This document shows, one piece after another, positions 17,507-26,598 of a DNA stretch of 64,000 bases. Positions within the stretch are counted from its first letter, which is position 1. Each line of letters begins with the position of its first letter. Both the position numbers and the translations under genes were made by a program. The DNA is from Lysobacteraceae bacterium CU05-9 (lineage in GTDB: Bacteria; Pseudomonadota; Gammaproteobacteria; Xanthomonadales; Xanthomonadaceae): assembly GCA_007556525.1 (NCBI GenBank), contig SWJS01000001.1, positions 620,184 through 684,183 on the forward strand, given 5' to 3'. Under the pieces are notes generated by a model. That model did no database searches. It had not been told where the DNA came from and was given only the letters and a program-made list of their open reading frames with translations.

Positions 17507-20197
17507 CTAAGTCCTACTGATTGCGTCGGCGAGGTACGGTGCCGTCACACTGTCACGGTCTTTCGAGACTTTGGCAGGTTTTCCTTCAACAACGATCCGA
17601 CCGCCTGCATAACCCGCGCCGGGCCCGATATCAATCACCCAATCGGATTGCGCAACTGCACGCATGTCGTGTTCAATCATGATCACGGTGTTATCGGAAT
17701 CGACGAGACGCTGCAGCTGAGTCATCAAACGATCAGCATCCTGAGGATGCAAACCGGTCGTGGGCTCGTCAAGAATGTAGACGTTATGGCCACGCTGCAA
17801 ACGCTGCAATTCACTCGCCAACTTAATGCGCTGAGCCTCACCGCCGGATAACTCCGTCGCGGGCTGTCCCAATCGCAAATAACCCAGGCCAATGTCCTGC
17901 AATAGGGACAACGCACGTGCGATGGGCGGTTGCTCTCCAAAAAACGCAAGCGCCTCATTCACCGTCATCTGCAGCACTTCCGCAATGTTGCGACCACTCC
18001 ACTCCACCTGCAGCGTCGCTTCGTTATAACGCGCACCGTGACACGTCGGGCATGGTGCGTAGACGCTTGGCATGAAAAGCAATTCAACACTGACGAACCC
18101 CTCACCTTCGCACGTCTCGCAACGCCCCTTCGGCATATTGAAAGAAAACCGTCCTGCATCATAACGACGTCGCCGTGCCTCAGGCGTCGCCGCGAAAAGC
18201 TTGCGTACATGATCAAACAATCCGGTATAGGTCGCCAAGTTTGAACGGGGAGTGCGACCGATCGGTTTTTGATCGACCATCACCAATCTTTGTATTCGAT
18301 CAACATCACCGGCGAGATGCCCGCGTGTTTTCTCCATTACGTCTTCACCATCCACGGAATCGATTTCAGGCGCAGTAGGTTCCGGTTCCTCGCCGAGTTG
18401 CGTCAACAGCAAATCCGGCAACGCCTGTGTAATCAGGCTCGATTTGCCAGATCCGGATACGCCCGTCACGGCCGTGAGAACACCCATCGGTATCCGCGCA
18501 TCGACGCCGTCCAAATTGTGCCGATGAACGTCCTGCAATTCCAACCATCCAGCAGCGTTCCGGCCATGGCTTGCGGGCGCTTTACTTTCATCGAAAAGAT
18601 ATGCTGCTGTCCTCGAGTCCTTCACTTCGCGCAACCCCGCCGGTACGCCGCTGTAGATCACGCGACCGCCCCACTCTCCTGCATCCGGACCGACATCAAC
18701 CAACCAATGGGCACGCCGCATCAAGTCGATGTCATGTTCAACGACGAACACTGAATTTCCGCCTTCGCGTAACTGATCCAATGCATCATAGAGCGACTCA
18801 CTGTCCGAGGGATGCAGACCTGCAGATGGCTCATCGAGCACGTACACGACACCAAAAAGTAACGAACTCATCTGTGTCGCCAGTCTCAAGCGTTGCAACT
18901 CGCCCGCGGACAAGGTCGGCGTAGAACGGTCCAACGTCAAATAGCCGAGCCCTAATTTCCTGAGTTGCCGGATTCGCGAAAGCATCGCCGAAACCAGGCG
19001 CTCGGCGGCCAACTTTTTCTCATCTGACAATGCCGATGTACGGCGCACATCCGGCGCCACGTCGTGCGTTGCGGAACCGGCAGCGGCACGCTTCGAACGA
19101 TCCACCTTCGTGGCGACGGTATCAACCGCTGCACCCGCGTCATGCTGACTGTAATCACCTTCCAGAATTGGCTCGAGCAATTCAATCAACTCATCGAATG
19201 GTTTTCTGCTGAACTCACCGATATCGACGCCCGCAAACTTCACGGCCAATGCTTCGGGCTTTAACCGTTTGCCGTCACACGTTGGACACAACTGACCTTC
19301 CATGAATCGCGAAACGCGTTTGCGCATCAAAGCACTCTGCGAGTTGGCGAACGTATTCAAAACGTATTCCTTCGCACCGGTAAACGTCCCCATGTAACCA
19401 GGTTCCAATTTCCGCTTCAATGCAACGCGCGTTTCAGCAGGCGTAAATCCTGGATAGACAGGAACGGTGGGCGTTTCCTTGGTAAAAAGAATCCAGTTCC
19501 GATCCTTCTTCGGTAAATTCCGCCACGGTGTATCAACGTCATAGCCCAGAGTCACCAGGATGTCGCGTAAATTCTGACCCTGCCACGCCGTCGGCCAAGC
19601 TGCGATCGCACGCTCGCGGATCGTCAGCGATGGATCCGGAACCATCAAGTCTTCCGTGACCTCGTAAACAAATCCGAGTCCATGGCAAGTCGGGCAAGCA
19701 CCTTGTGGCGTATTTGGAGAAAAATCCTCTGCATACAGCATTGCCTGTTTCGCAGGATAACTTCCCGCGCGCGAATAAAGCATTCGCACCAGACTCGACA
19801 TGGTCGTGATGCTTCCCACCGATGATCGGGAATTTCCCACGCCCCGTTGCTGCTGCAGGGCGACTGCCGGCGGAAGCCCTTCAATCGAATCCACATCGGG
19901 AACTCCGGCTTGATCGATCAGCCGTCTCGCGTACGGCGCAACCGATTCGAAATAGCGTCTCTGTGCCTCGGCAAAAATTGTACCGAACGCCAACGATGAC
20001 TTGCCTGACCCGGAGATGCCGGTGAACACGACAAGCTGGTCGCGGGGAATGTCGACATCCACATCCTTAAGATTGTGCTCCCTGGCACCACGGACACGTA
20101 CAAAACTATCCGGCGCGAGCCTCTCATTGTTTCCTGGCTTCTTACGTTGGCTCATACTCGATCTGGATGTTCGACCTTTCAAGTTTGACCATTTCAT
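17507..20197 (-). CDS. UvrA paralogue (UvrA2 type) ABC ATPase
   Basis: Excinuclease subunit A family protein of about 896 residues. Two ABC modules are visible: Walker A GISGSGKSS and GVSGSGKSS, signatures LSAGELQRLRLA and LSGGEAQRIKLA. Zinc-binding CxxC pairs (CPTCHGLGF, CPTCDGKRL, CETCEGEGF, CPTCHGARY) are present. The region between Walker A and the first zinc module is shorter than in true UvrA, which matches the UvrA2 class thought to lack the UvrB-binding domain. These paralogues are associated with drug or crosslink tolerance. The start could be the ATG at 20197 (TAGGCGA upstream) or 20155 (MSQRKK). A true uvrA is not in the window. Confidence 0.88.
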   Translation of the reverse strand: MKWSNLKGRTSRSSMSQRKKPGNNERLAPDSFVRVRGAREHNLKDVDVDIPRDQLVVFTGISGSGKSSLAFGTIFAEAQRRYFESVAPYARRLIDQAGVPDVDSIEGLPPAVALQQQRGVGNSRSSVGSITTMSSLVRMLYSRAGSYPAKQAMLYAEDFSPNTPQGACPTCHGLGFVYEVTEDLMVPDPSLTIRERAIAAWPTAWQGQNLRDILVTLGYDVDTPWRNLPKKDRNWILFTKETPTVPVYPGFTPAETRVALKRKLEPGYMGTFTGAKEYVLNTFANSQSALMRKRVSRFMEGQLCPTCDGKRLKPEALAVKFAGVDIGEFSRKPFDELIELLEPILEGDYSQHDAGAAVDTVATKVDRSKRAAAGSATHDVAPDVRRTSALSDEKKLAAERLVSAMLSRIRQLRKLGLGYLTLDRSTPTLSAGELQRLRLATQMSSLLFGVVYVLDEPSAGLHPSDSESLYDALDQLREGGNSVFVVEHDIDLMRRAHWLVDVGPDAGEWGGRVIYSGVPAGLREVKDSRTAAYLFDESKAPASHGRNAAGWLELQDVHRHNLDGVDARIPMGVLTAVTGVSGSGKSSLITQALPDLLLTQLGEEPEPTAPEIDSVDGEDVMEKTRGHLAGDVDRIQRLVMVDQKPIGRTPRSNLATYTGLFDHVRKLFAATPEARRRRYDAGRFSFNMPKGRCETCEGEGFVSVELLFMPSVYAPCPTCHGARYNEATLQVEWSGRNIAEVLQMTVNEALAFFGEQPPIARALSLLQDIGLGYLRLGQPATELSGGEAQRIKLASELQRLQRGHNVYILDEPTTGLHPQDADRLMTQLQRLVDSDNTVIMIEHDMRAVAQSDWVIDIGPGAGYAGGRIVVEGKPAKVSKDRDSVTAPYLADAISRT

Positions 20198-20238
20198 GTT
20201 CGCCTACAATGCAGCCGCAGGCAACCAACAAATGACGC

Positions 20239-20267
20239 AAAAAAAATGCGACCCGTTGAGGTCGCAT
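20239..20267 (-). terminator. Rho-independent terminator of the tRNA cluster
   Basis: On the minus strand an 8-bp stem (ATGCGACC with GGTCGCAT, 6-nt loop) is followed by a run of eight T residues. It stands just downstream of the last tRNA-Gly, so the Gly-Cys-Gly transcript should end here before the uvrA-like gene. Confidence 0.88.
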
Positions 20268-20277
20268 CTTCGTAATT

Positions 20278-20353
<76 letters not shown>

Positions 20354-20392
20354 AATGTTGTGCTGCTTTATCCTTCCATGCCAAGTCAGGGA

Positions 20393-20466
20393 TGGAGGCC
20401 GAGGTCGGAATCGAACCGGCGTAGACGGATTTGCAATCCGCTGCATAACCACTCTGCAACTCGGCC
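20393..20466 (-). tRNA. tRNA-Cys (anticodon GCA)
   Basis: A 74-nt tRNA with encoded CCA. Acceptor stem GGCCGAG/CTCGGCC, anticodon loop TTGCAAA, T-arm CGGTTCGATTCCG. It lies between two identical tRNA-Gly genes. Confidence 0.97.
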
Positions 20467-20522
20467 TGAATAACTATCCCAAATGGACTTAAAGCAGGCT
20501 ACCGCGCGTTTCCAATCGAAAT

Positions 20523-20598
<76 letters not shown>

Positions 20599-20610
20599 AG
20601 CGGAACGAAG

Positions 20611-20639
20611 ATTTTATAGAAACGAAATACCCGTGTCAA
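20611..20639 (-). promoter_or_regulatory. Sigma-70 promoter of the tRNA Gly-Cys-Gly cluster
   Basis: On the minus strand TTGACA (20639-20634), a 17-bp spacer and TAAAAT (20616-20611) form a near-consensus sigma-70 promoter. The first mature tRNA base follows 12 nt later. The -35 hexamer overlaps the pgsA stop codon, so the tRNAs have their own start even though pgsA lies directly upstream. Confidence 0.88.
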
Positions 20640-21202
20640 GCATCTGATTCATCCATTAATGAAGGCCAAGCCGCCCTCAGATAGTCGAATCCCGACCAAA
20701 GAGTGAGGATCGCAGCCGCCGCCAGCATCCACTCCCCGATCGAAAAAATCGGTAATCCCAGGAAGTCATCGCGATACAGCAAGCAAGTGATGGCGACCAT
20801 CTGCACGGTTGTCTTGATCTTGCCGAGCAACGCGACCTTGACCTTGCCGCGGTGGCCGATTTCCGCCATCCATTCGCGCAATGCACTGACCGCAATTTCG
20901 CGCCCGATGATCACGGAAACCCACAACGACATCCAGCTCGTTGGATGATGCTGTACCGCCAGCACCAATGCGACCGCCACCATCAGTTTGTCGGCAACGG
21001 GATCGAGGAATGCGCCGAAGCGCGACATCATGTTGAAGCGCCTTGCGATCCATCCGTCTGCCCAATCCGTGATTGAAGCGAACGCAAAAATCGCCGCCGC
21101 CAGAATATTGGTCCAGCTATGCGGCCAGTAATACACGAGCACAAGGACCGGGATCAGCAGGATCCGCATCAAGGTCAGGACGGTGGGGATGTTGAATTTC
21201 AA
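20636..21202 (-). CDS. pgsA: CDP-diacylglycerol--glycerol-3-phosphate 3-phosphatidyltransferase
   Basis: Polytopic phospholipid synthase of 188 residues, the committed step to phosphatidylglycerol. The CDP-alcohol phosphotransferase signature D-x2-DG-x2-AR-x8-G-x3-D-x3-D is visible from DWADGWIARRF to FLDPVADK (about 46-71). The N-terminus KFNIPTVLTLMRILLIP is typical. The start is a TTG at 21202, with GGA about 8 nt upstream. It follows uvrC by 17 nt, a neighbourhood common in gammaproteobacteria, and the tRNA cluster is immediately downstream. Confidence 0.94.
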   Translation of the reverse strand: MKFNIPTVLTLMRILLIPVLVLVYYWPHSWTNILAAAIFAFASITDWADGWIARRFNMMSRFGAFLDPVADKLMVAVALVLAVQHHPTSWMSLWVSVIIGREIAVSALREWMAEIGHRGKVKVALLGKIKTTVQMVAITCLLYRDDFLGLPIFSIGEWMLAAAAILTLWSGFDYLRAAWPSLMDESDA

Positions 21203-21219
21203 TTCGATTCCAAAAAATA

Positions 21220-23046
21220 TTACTGCGTATCAATGCCATGCAAAGTTGCATAGATCCGTTCGGCCAGATTCGCGCTGATGCCTTCTACCCGTGCAATCTC
21301 TTCCACGCCGGCCGCCTTCAATCCACCAAGACCACCGAAGTGCTTCAACAACGCGGAACGCCGACGCGGCCCGACGCCACCAATGTCTTCCAATGTACTG
21401 GAATTACGGGCTTTTTGGCGCTTTCCGCGATGACCCGTGATTGCAAAGCGATGCGCTTCGTCGCGAACTTGTTGCACGAATTGCAATCCAGGCGATGCGG
21501 CACCCGGATGCAGCTCGCGATGATCCGGCAAAATCAATGTCTCTTCACCCGCCTTGCGCTCCGGTCCTTTCGAAACACCAACGACGAAAACATCCGGCAC
21601 TTCCAGTTCACGCAACACATCATACGCCTGTGCGATCTGACCTTTGCCACCGTCGATCAACAGCACATCCGGCATGACGGTATTCTCTTCCATGCCGCGC
21701 TTGAAGCGACGCGATAACGCTTGATGCATCGCTGCGTAATCATCGCCCGGTTCGATTCCCGTGATGTTGAAACGACGATACTGCTGTCGCACGGCACCTT
21801 GTTGATCGAAGACAACGCACGACGCAACAGTCGCTTCACCCATGGTGTGTGAGATATCGAAACACTCGATGCGTTGGGGTGTTTTTTCGAGGCCTAATAA
21901 ACTCTGCAGATCCTTCACGCGTGCAAGTTGCGCCATCTGGCTGAAGCGGTGCGTGTTCAATGCCAGCTCAGCCGTCTTGCGCGTCATTTCGACGTAATTT
22001 GCGCGTTCGCCACGCACGTTGGTACGAATCGCAACTTTACGATCCGCAATCTGCGACAAGGCTTCCTCAAGAACGCGGCAATCTTCGAGCTCACCGTCAA
22101 CGACGATTTCCTTGGGTGGATTGTTTTCGAGGTAATACTGCGCGATGAACGCACTCAAAACCTCTTCCCTGCTCTCGCTGCCATTGGTCTTTGGAAAGAA
22201 TGAGCGCGTTCCGAAATTACGTCCGTCGCGGAATGCCAGCAACACAACGCATGCCGAAGCTTGCACCATGGCAATCGACAGGACATCCAGATCAGCCGCA
22301 CGTCCATCCACGTATTGCCTGGCTTGAATCGAACGGATCGCTCCAATCAAATCGCGCAGACGGGCAGCGGCTTCGAAATCCAGCGATTCCGATGCGGTCT
22401 GCATGCGCGTGGTCAGCTCATCGGTGAGATCATCACTGCGTCCTTCGAGCAGCAACGTCGCTTGACGCACACTCTCAAGATATTCCGCACGTTCAATGAA
22501 ATCGACGCAAGGCGCAGAGCAACGTCCAATCTGATATTGCAGACATGGGCGCGTGCGATTGCGGAACACGGAATCTTCGCAAGACCGCAGCTTGAAGATT
22601 TTCTGGATAATGTTGAGCGTTTCGCGCACGGCCATGCCGCTCGGATACGGACCGAAGTATTGACCTTTGATGGTCCGGGGACCTCGGTGCGAACCAATGC
22701 GCGGCGTGTCTTCGTTGGTGACGAGGATGTATGAGTAGCTTTTGCCATCGCGAAGCAACACGTTGTAACGCGGCTTCAGTGATTTGATGAGCTCGTTTTC
22801 GAGGATCAGCGCTTCGGCTTCGGTGCGCGTGACCGTGACTTCCATGCGCGCAATCTGCGCAATCATGGTTTGAATGCGCGGCGACTTCGCCGTTTGATTG
22901 AAGTAACTCGCGACACGGTTACGTAACGCGTTCGCCTTACCGACATACAGCACTTGATCCTCCGCGTCGTACATCCGATAGACGCCAGGCGCGGTGCTTA
23001 AGTTGCGGACGAAGTCCTTTCCGTCGAAAACGGTCAGTTCACTCAT
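21220..23046 (-). CDS. uvrC: Excinuclease ABC subunit C
   Basis: Nucleotide excision repair endonuclease of 608 residues. An N-terminal GIY-YIG domain (GVYRMYD and [14 protein letters not shown]) makes the 3' incision. A UvrB-interacting UVR segment lies near 205-240, and the RNase H-like C-terminal nuclease ([29 protein letters not shown]) makes the 5' incision. Tandem helix-hairpin-helix motifs end the protein ([20 protein letters not shown]). The ATG overlaps the kdsB stop by 4 nt. Confidence 0.96.
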   Translation of the reverse strand: MSELTVFDGKDFVRNLSTAPGVYRMYDAEDQVLYVGKANALRNRVASYFNQTAKSPRIQTMIAQIARMEVTVTRTEAEALILENELIKSLKPRYNVLLRDGKSYSYILVTNEDTPRIGSHRGPRTIKGQYFGPYPSGMAVRETLNIIQKIFKLRSCEDSVFRNRTRPCLQYQIGRCSAPCVDFIERAEYLESVRQATLLLEGRSDDLTDELTTRMQTASESLDFEAAARLRDLIGAIRSIQARQYVDGRAADLDVLSIAMVQASACVVLLAFRDGRNFGTRSFFPKTNGSESREEVLSAFIAQYYLENNPPKEIVVDGELEDCRVLEEALSQIADRKVAIRTNVRGERANYVEMTRKTAELALNTHRFSQMAQLARVKDLQSLLGLEKTPQRIECFDISHTMGEATVASCVVFDQQGAVRQQYRRFNITGIEPGDDYAAMHQALSRRFKRGMEENTVMPDVLLIDGGKGQIAQAYDVLRELEVPDVFVVGVSKGPERKAGEETLILPDHRELHPGAASPGLQFVQQVRDEAHRFAITGHRGKRQKARNSSTLEDIGGVGPRRRSALLKHFGGLGGLKAAGVEEIARVEGISANLAERIYATLHGIDTQ

Positions 23047-23813
23047 GCCTGCATCGATTGGAAAAAACGCTCCGCTCTTTCCAGATCCTCCGGCGTATCA
23101 ACACCTGGCGGAAACTCCGCAGGTGTTCGCGCAACTGCAATTCGGAATCCTGCTTGCATCACACGGAGCTGCTCGAGAGATTCCACTTTCTCAAGCAAAC
23201 CTTGCGGCATCTGCGCGAACTGCTTCAGAAAGCCAACGCGATACGAATAGATGCCAATATGCCGTTGCCACAGGCCAATCAAATCACGCGGCAAAACACT
23301 CGCCACACCAAACGTATCCCGCGACCAGGGAATCGGCGCACGCGAAAACAACATCGCCTCACCGCGATCATTGGCAACGACTTTGACTGCATTCGGATCA
23401 AACAGTTGATCGACATCATCGATCACTGTCGACAGCGTTCCCATCGGCGCATCCGTTTCGGCAAGCAGCGCCGCAACGCGACGGATGCCTTCCACCGGCG
23501 CAAACGGTTCATCACCTTGCAGGTTAACGACGATTTGATCATCCGACCAACCCGCCAATGCCGCAGTCTCCGCTAAACGGTCCGTCCCGGATTGATGATC
23601 CGATGAAGTCATGTAAACCTTCACACCGGTTTCATCCAAGGCTTGAGCGATGCGCTCATCATCCGCCGCGACGGCAACCTCGGTTGCACCCGCCGACAAC
23701 GCACGCCGCGCCACATGCACGATCAATGGCACACCATCGATCAACCGCAATGGCTTACCCGGCAAGCGTGATGCCGCGTAACGCGCAGGGATCGCAACGA
23801 CGAAATCAACCAC
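23043..23813 (-). CDS. kdsB: 3-deoxy-manno-octulosonate cytidylyltransferase (CMP-Kdo synthetase)
   Basis: A 256-residue nucleotidyltransferase that activates Kdo for attachment to lipid [16 protein letters not shown] is the nucleotide-binding N-terminus, and NLQGDEPF and GIYSYR are further family motifs. The start is a GTG at 23813 that overlaps the end of lpxK by 8 nt, so translation is coupled along lpxK-kdsB-uvrC. Confidence 0.95.
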   Translation of the reverse strand: MVDFVVAIPARYAASRLPGKPLRLIDGVPLIVHVARRALSAGATEVAVAADDERIAQALDETGVKVYMTSSDHQSGTDRLAETAALAGWSDDQIVVNLQGDEPFAPVEGIRRVAALLAETDAPMGTLSTVIDDVDQLFDPNAVKVVANDRGEAMLFSRAPIPWSRDTFGVASVLPRDLIGLWQRHIGIYSYRVGFLKQFAQMPQGLLEKVESLEQLRVMQAGFRIAVARTPAEFPPGVDTPEDLERAERFFQSMQA

Positions 23814-24819
23814 TCACTTTCTCCTCTGCAACCGCACGGACACGCGTCAGCAACGCATCCCAGAACTCATCCGGCAAAGTCGCATGCACAGGCACACAGT
23901 AAAAATTCGAATCCGCAAACGCCTTGCACTTGATGGCGTCCTTCTCGGTCATGAGGATTGGGAGTTTTTTGTCAAAAACCAAATCCGCCGCCGTATACAT
24001 GTGGTGATCCGGAAACGCATGCGGGATGATCAACATGCCTTGCGCACGCAGGAATTCGAAGAAGCGTTCGGGATTGCCGATGCCAGCAACGGCATGCACG
24101 CGCTGCTCAATGAAACTTGCGAACGAGCGCACACGACCATTCGCGACATTACGCACTTGGTCGAAGTCATACGTCATTTCCCACAAGCCGCGAACGCGTT
24201 GCGAAGGTTTATCCGTCGCCCAGTTCAAAATGCGGAATTCAATGCCATCGGCGCGCGAAGCCGGTTCACGCAAAGGACCTGCTGGCATCAACTCCATGTT
24301 GCCGTAACGGCGCTGCGCATCAATGACTTCAATTTCGATGTCGCGCTTCAATGCGTAGTGCTGCAAGCCATCATCGCAAACAATGACGTCACAGCCTGCG
24401 GCAACCAAAGTCTTCGCAGCTGCAACGCGATTAACGTTTAAGGCAACAGGCACGCCCGTTGCCGCAAAAATCATCGCCGCCTCATCACCACTCTCCGCAA
24501 TTGGAGTATCCGTCGTAACCGTCACAGCATTCTTCGGGTTCGCACGACCATAGCCGCGTGAAGCAACCCCAGGCTTGAAACCTTCTGCAAGCAAACGGTG
24601 AACGATGGCGATGGTGGTCGGTGTTTTGCCAGTGCCGCCGGCCGTAATGTTACCGACGACAATCACGGGCACGTTCACGGCTTGCGACTTCAACCAGCCC
24701 TTACGGTAACCGTTGCGTCGCGCCGCACTGACGCCGCCAAATACCTTCGACAAAATCCGCGCAGTCGGCGGTACAGGCAATGTGCCATACCAATGTCGCG
24801 GTGTCTTACGAGGCGCCAT
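23806..24819 (-). CDS. lpxK: Tetraacyldisaccharide 4'-kinase
   Basis: Lipid A kinase of 337 residues that phosphorylates the 4'-position of the tetraacyl-disaccharide precursor at the inner membrane. The P-loop reads [13 protein letters not shown] near residue 55, and the N-terminal segment begins [12 protein letters not shown], as is usual. An open frame extends 26 codons further upstream, but that would run well into msbA. The ATG at 24819 gives only a 14-nt overlap and the normal family start. Confidence 0.94.
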   Translation of the reverse strand: MAPRKTPRHWYGTLPVPPTARILSKVFGGVSAARRNGYRKGWLKSQAVNVPVIVVGNITAGGTGKTPTTIAIVHRLLAEGFKPGVASRGYGRANPKNAVTVTTDTPIAESGDEAAMIFAATGVPVALNVNRVAAAKTLVAAGCDVIVCDDGLQHYALKRDIEIEVIDAQRRYGNMELMPAGPLREPASRADGIEFRILNWATDKPSQRVRGLWEMTYDFDQVRNVANGRVRSFASFIEQRVHAVAGIGNPERFFEFLRAQGMLIIPHAFPDHHMYTAADLVFDKKLPILMTEKDAIKCKAFADSNFYCVPVHATLPDEFWDALLTRVRAVAEEKVSG

Positions 24820-26572
24820 TGCCAGCCTCTCGGAACTGCATCCGATGCAATCGCGCGTACATGCCGTCACGTGCAAGCAATTCGGCATGCGTGCCACGTT
24901 CGACGATGCGACCTTCGTCCATCACCAACACTTGGTCCGCATCCTCAATCGTCGACAGACGATGTGCGATGACCAACGTCGTACGATCGGGCATCAAGCG
25001 TTCCAAAGCCGCCTGCACCAAACGCTCTGATTCGGTATCCAACGACGCCGTCGCTTCATCGAGAATCAATACCGGCGCATCCTTCAGCATCGCACGGGCA
25101 ATTGCCAAACGCTGACGTTGACCGCCCGACAGCTTGCCGCCGCCAACGCCGATTTCGCTGTGGATGCCATCATCGAGCTTCGAAACGAACTCCGCAGCAT
25201 TCGCGCCTTCAATCGCACCGACGAGCGAACTCTCGTCCGAAGAACGCATTTCACCGTACGCAATGTTTTCGGCGACGGTTCCGTCGAACAACAACACGCG
25301 TTGCCCAACCAAAGCAATTTGACGGCGCAGATCACGCAGCGGAATGTTCCGCACGTTCACACCGTCCAGCAAAATCTCCCCACGCTCCGGATCGTAGAAG
25401 CGAGGCAGCAATTGGATCAAAGTTGTTTTGCCACTGCCGGAGCGACCCACGATCGCAGTCACAGTCCCAGGCTTCGCTACGAACGAAATATCTTCCAGTG
25501 CCAACGAAGTTGCATTCGGATAACGTGCGTCCACATGACGGAACTCCACTTCACCTCGCGCACGCTCAACTTGGTGATCGCCGATATCCTCTTCGTCGGG
25601 GTCGTCAATGACCGTATACAAGCGCTGCGCCGATGCGATGCCGCGCTGAATCATGCCCTGCACGTTAGTCAGCTGCTTCAACGCCGGAATCATCGCCATC
25701 ATGTTGATCATCAGCACAACGAAGCCGCCTGCGCTCAAACGCCCTGCATATGCCTCACGCCCCGCGAAGTACATCAACAACGCCAACCCAATCGCACCCA
25801 TCAACTGCACGATCGCCGACGAAACACTGCGTGTGGACTCGACTTTGAGCCCCAGATTCATGTGCTTATCGGCTTGTTCCTGGTAGCGGCCGACTTCAGC
25901 TTCCTGGGCGCCGTAGATTTTCACGTCCTGCTGATTCGTCAAAGCCTGATCGGCAAGCAGCATCAAATGCGAACCCGATTCCTGCACGCGATGCCCGATA
26001 CGACGGTAACGCTTGCCGACCTTGTCCATGATCCACGCCAACGGTGGCGCCATCAGCAAAATCGCCAACGTCACCTGCCACGAGGTATACAGCATCACGC
26101 CAAGCGCAACCAACGCTTGCAGTGCTTGCTGGATCAAAACCTTCATCGCATCGATCACAGCGAACGAAACTTGATCGCTGTCGTTACCGAGGCGCATCAA
26201 CATCGATGGCACGGGCTCGTCATCAAACCGCGCGCCGGGCAGATGCAAGTACTTGTTGAACAACTGCACACGCAAGTCACGCGCAATGCCGCGTCCCGAC
26301 TTCGCCATGAACACATCGGAAAAATACCCGGCAATCCCACGGACGACGAACAGCCCAACAATCGTCAAAGGAATGACCAGGCTTAAGCCCTTGCCACCCT
26401 CAATGAACGTCTCGTCCACCATCGGCTTCATGAGCAGCGTGAAGTAACCACCGGCGGCGGCTTCCACGAGCATTCCGACCAGCGCGATCAACAACAGGGG
26501 GATGTAAGGTTTCGCGGTTCCCAGAAGGCGGCGATACGTTTCCCAGGGTGATCGAAATGACGATTCTGACAT
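24806..26572 (-). CDS. msbA: Lipid A export ABC transporter MsbA
   Basis: Half-transporter of 588 residues: six transmembrane helices in the first 320 residues and a nucleotide-binding domain with Walker A GRSGSGKTTL, signature LSGGQRQRLAIARA and Walker B VLILDEATASLD. It flips lipid A-core across the inner membrane. The ATG at 26572 (MSESSFRSPW) is chosen over an upstream extension that would overlap comEC. The gene lies 26 bp after comEC and overlaps lpxK, completing an LPS unit msbA-lpxK-kdsB. Confidence 0.94.
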   Translation of the reverse strand: MSESSFRSPWETYRRLLGTAKPYIPLLLIALVGMLVEAAAGGYFTLLMKPMVDETFIEGGKGLSLVIPLTIVGLFVVRGIAGYFSDVFMAKSGRGIARDLRVQLFNKYLHLPGARFDDEPVPSMLMRLGNDSDQVSFAVIDAMKVLIQQALQALVALGVMLYTSWQVTLAILLMAPPLAWIMDKVGKRYRRIGHRVQESGSHLMLLADQALTNQQDVKIYGAQEAEVGRYQEQADKHMNLGLKVESTRSVSSAIVQLMGAIGLALLMYFAGREAYAGRLSAGGFVVLMINMMAMIPALKQLTNVQGMIQRGIASAQRLYTVIDDPDEEDIGDHQVERARGEVEFRHVDARYPNATSLALEDISFVAKPGTVTAIVGRSGSGKTTLIQLLPRFYDPERGEILLDGVNVRNIPLRDLRRQIALVGQRVLLFDGTVAENIAYGEMRSSDESSLVGAIEGANAAEFVSKLDDGIHSEIGVGGGKLSGGQRQRLAIARAMLKDAPVLILDEATASLDTESERLVQAALERLMPDRTTLVIAHRLSTIEDADQVLVMDEGRIVERGTHAELLARDGMYARLHRMQFREAGNGAS

Positions 26573-26598
26573 ACCCAATAGGATACCGTATGGAACGT

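Noticed and set aside
25118..26386. 422-codon open frame on the plus strand inside msbA
   Set aside because: Antisense shadow of msbA with no family features.
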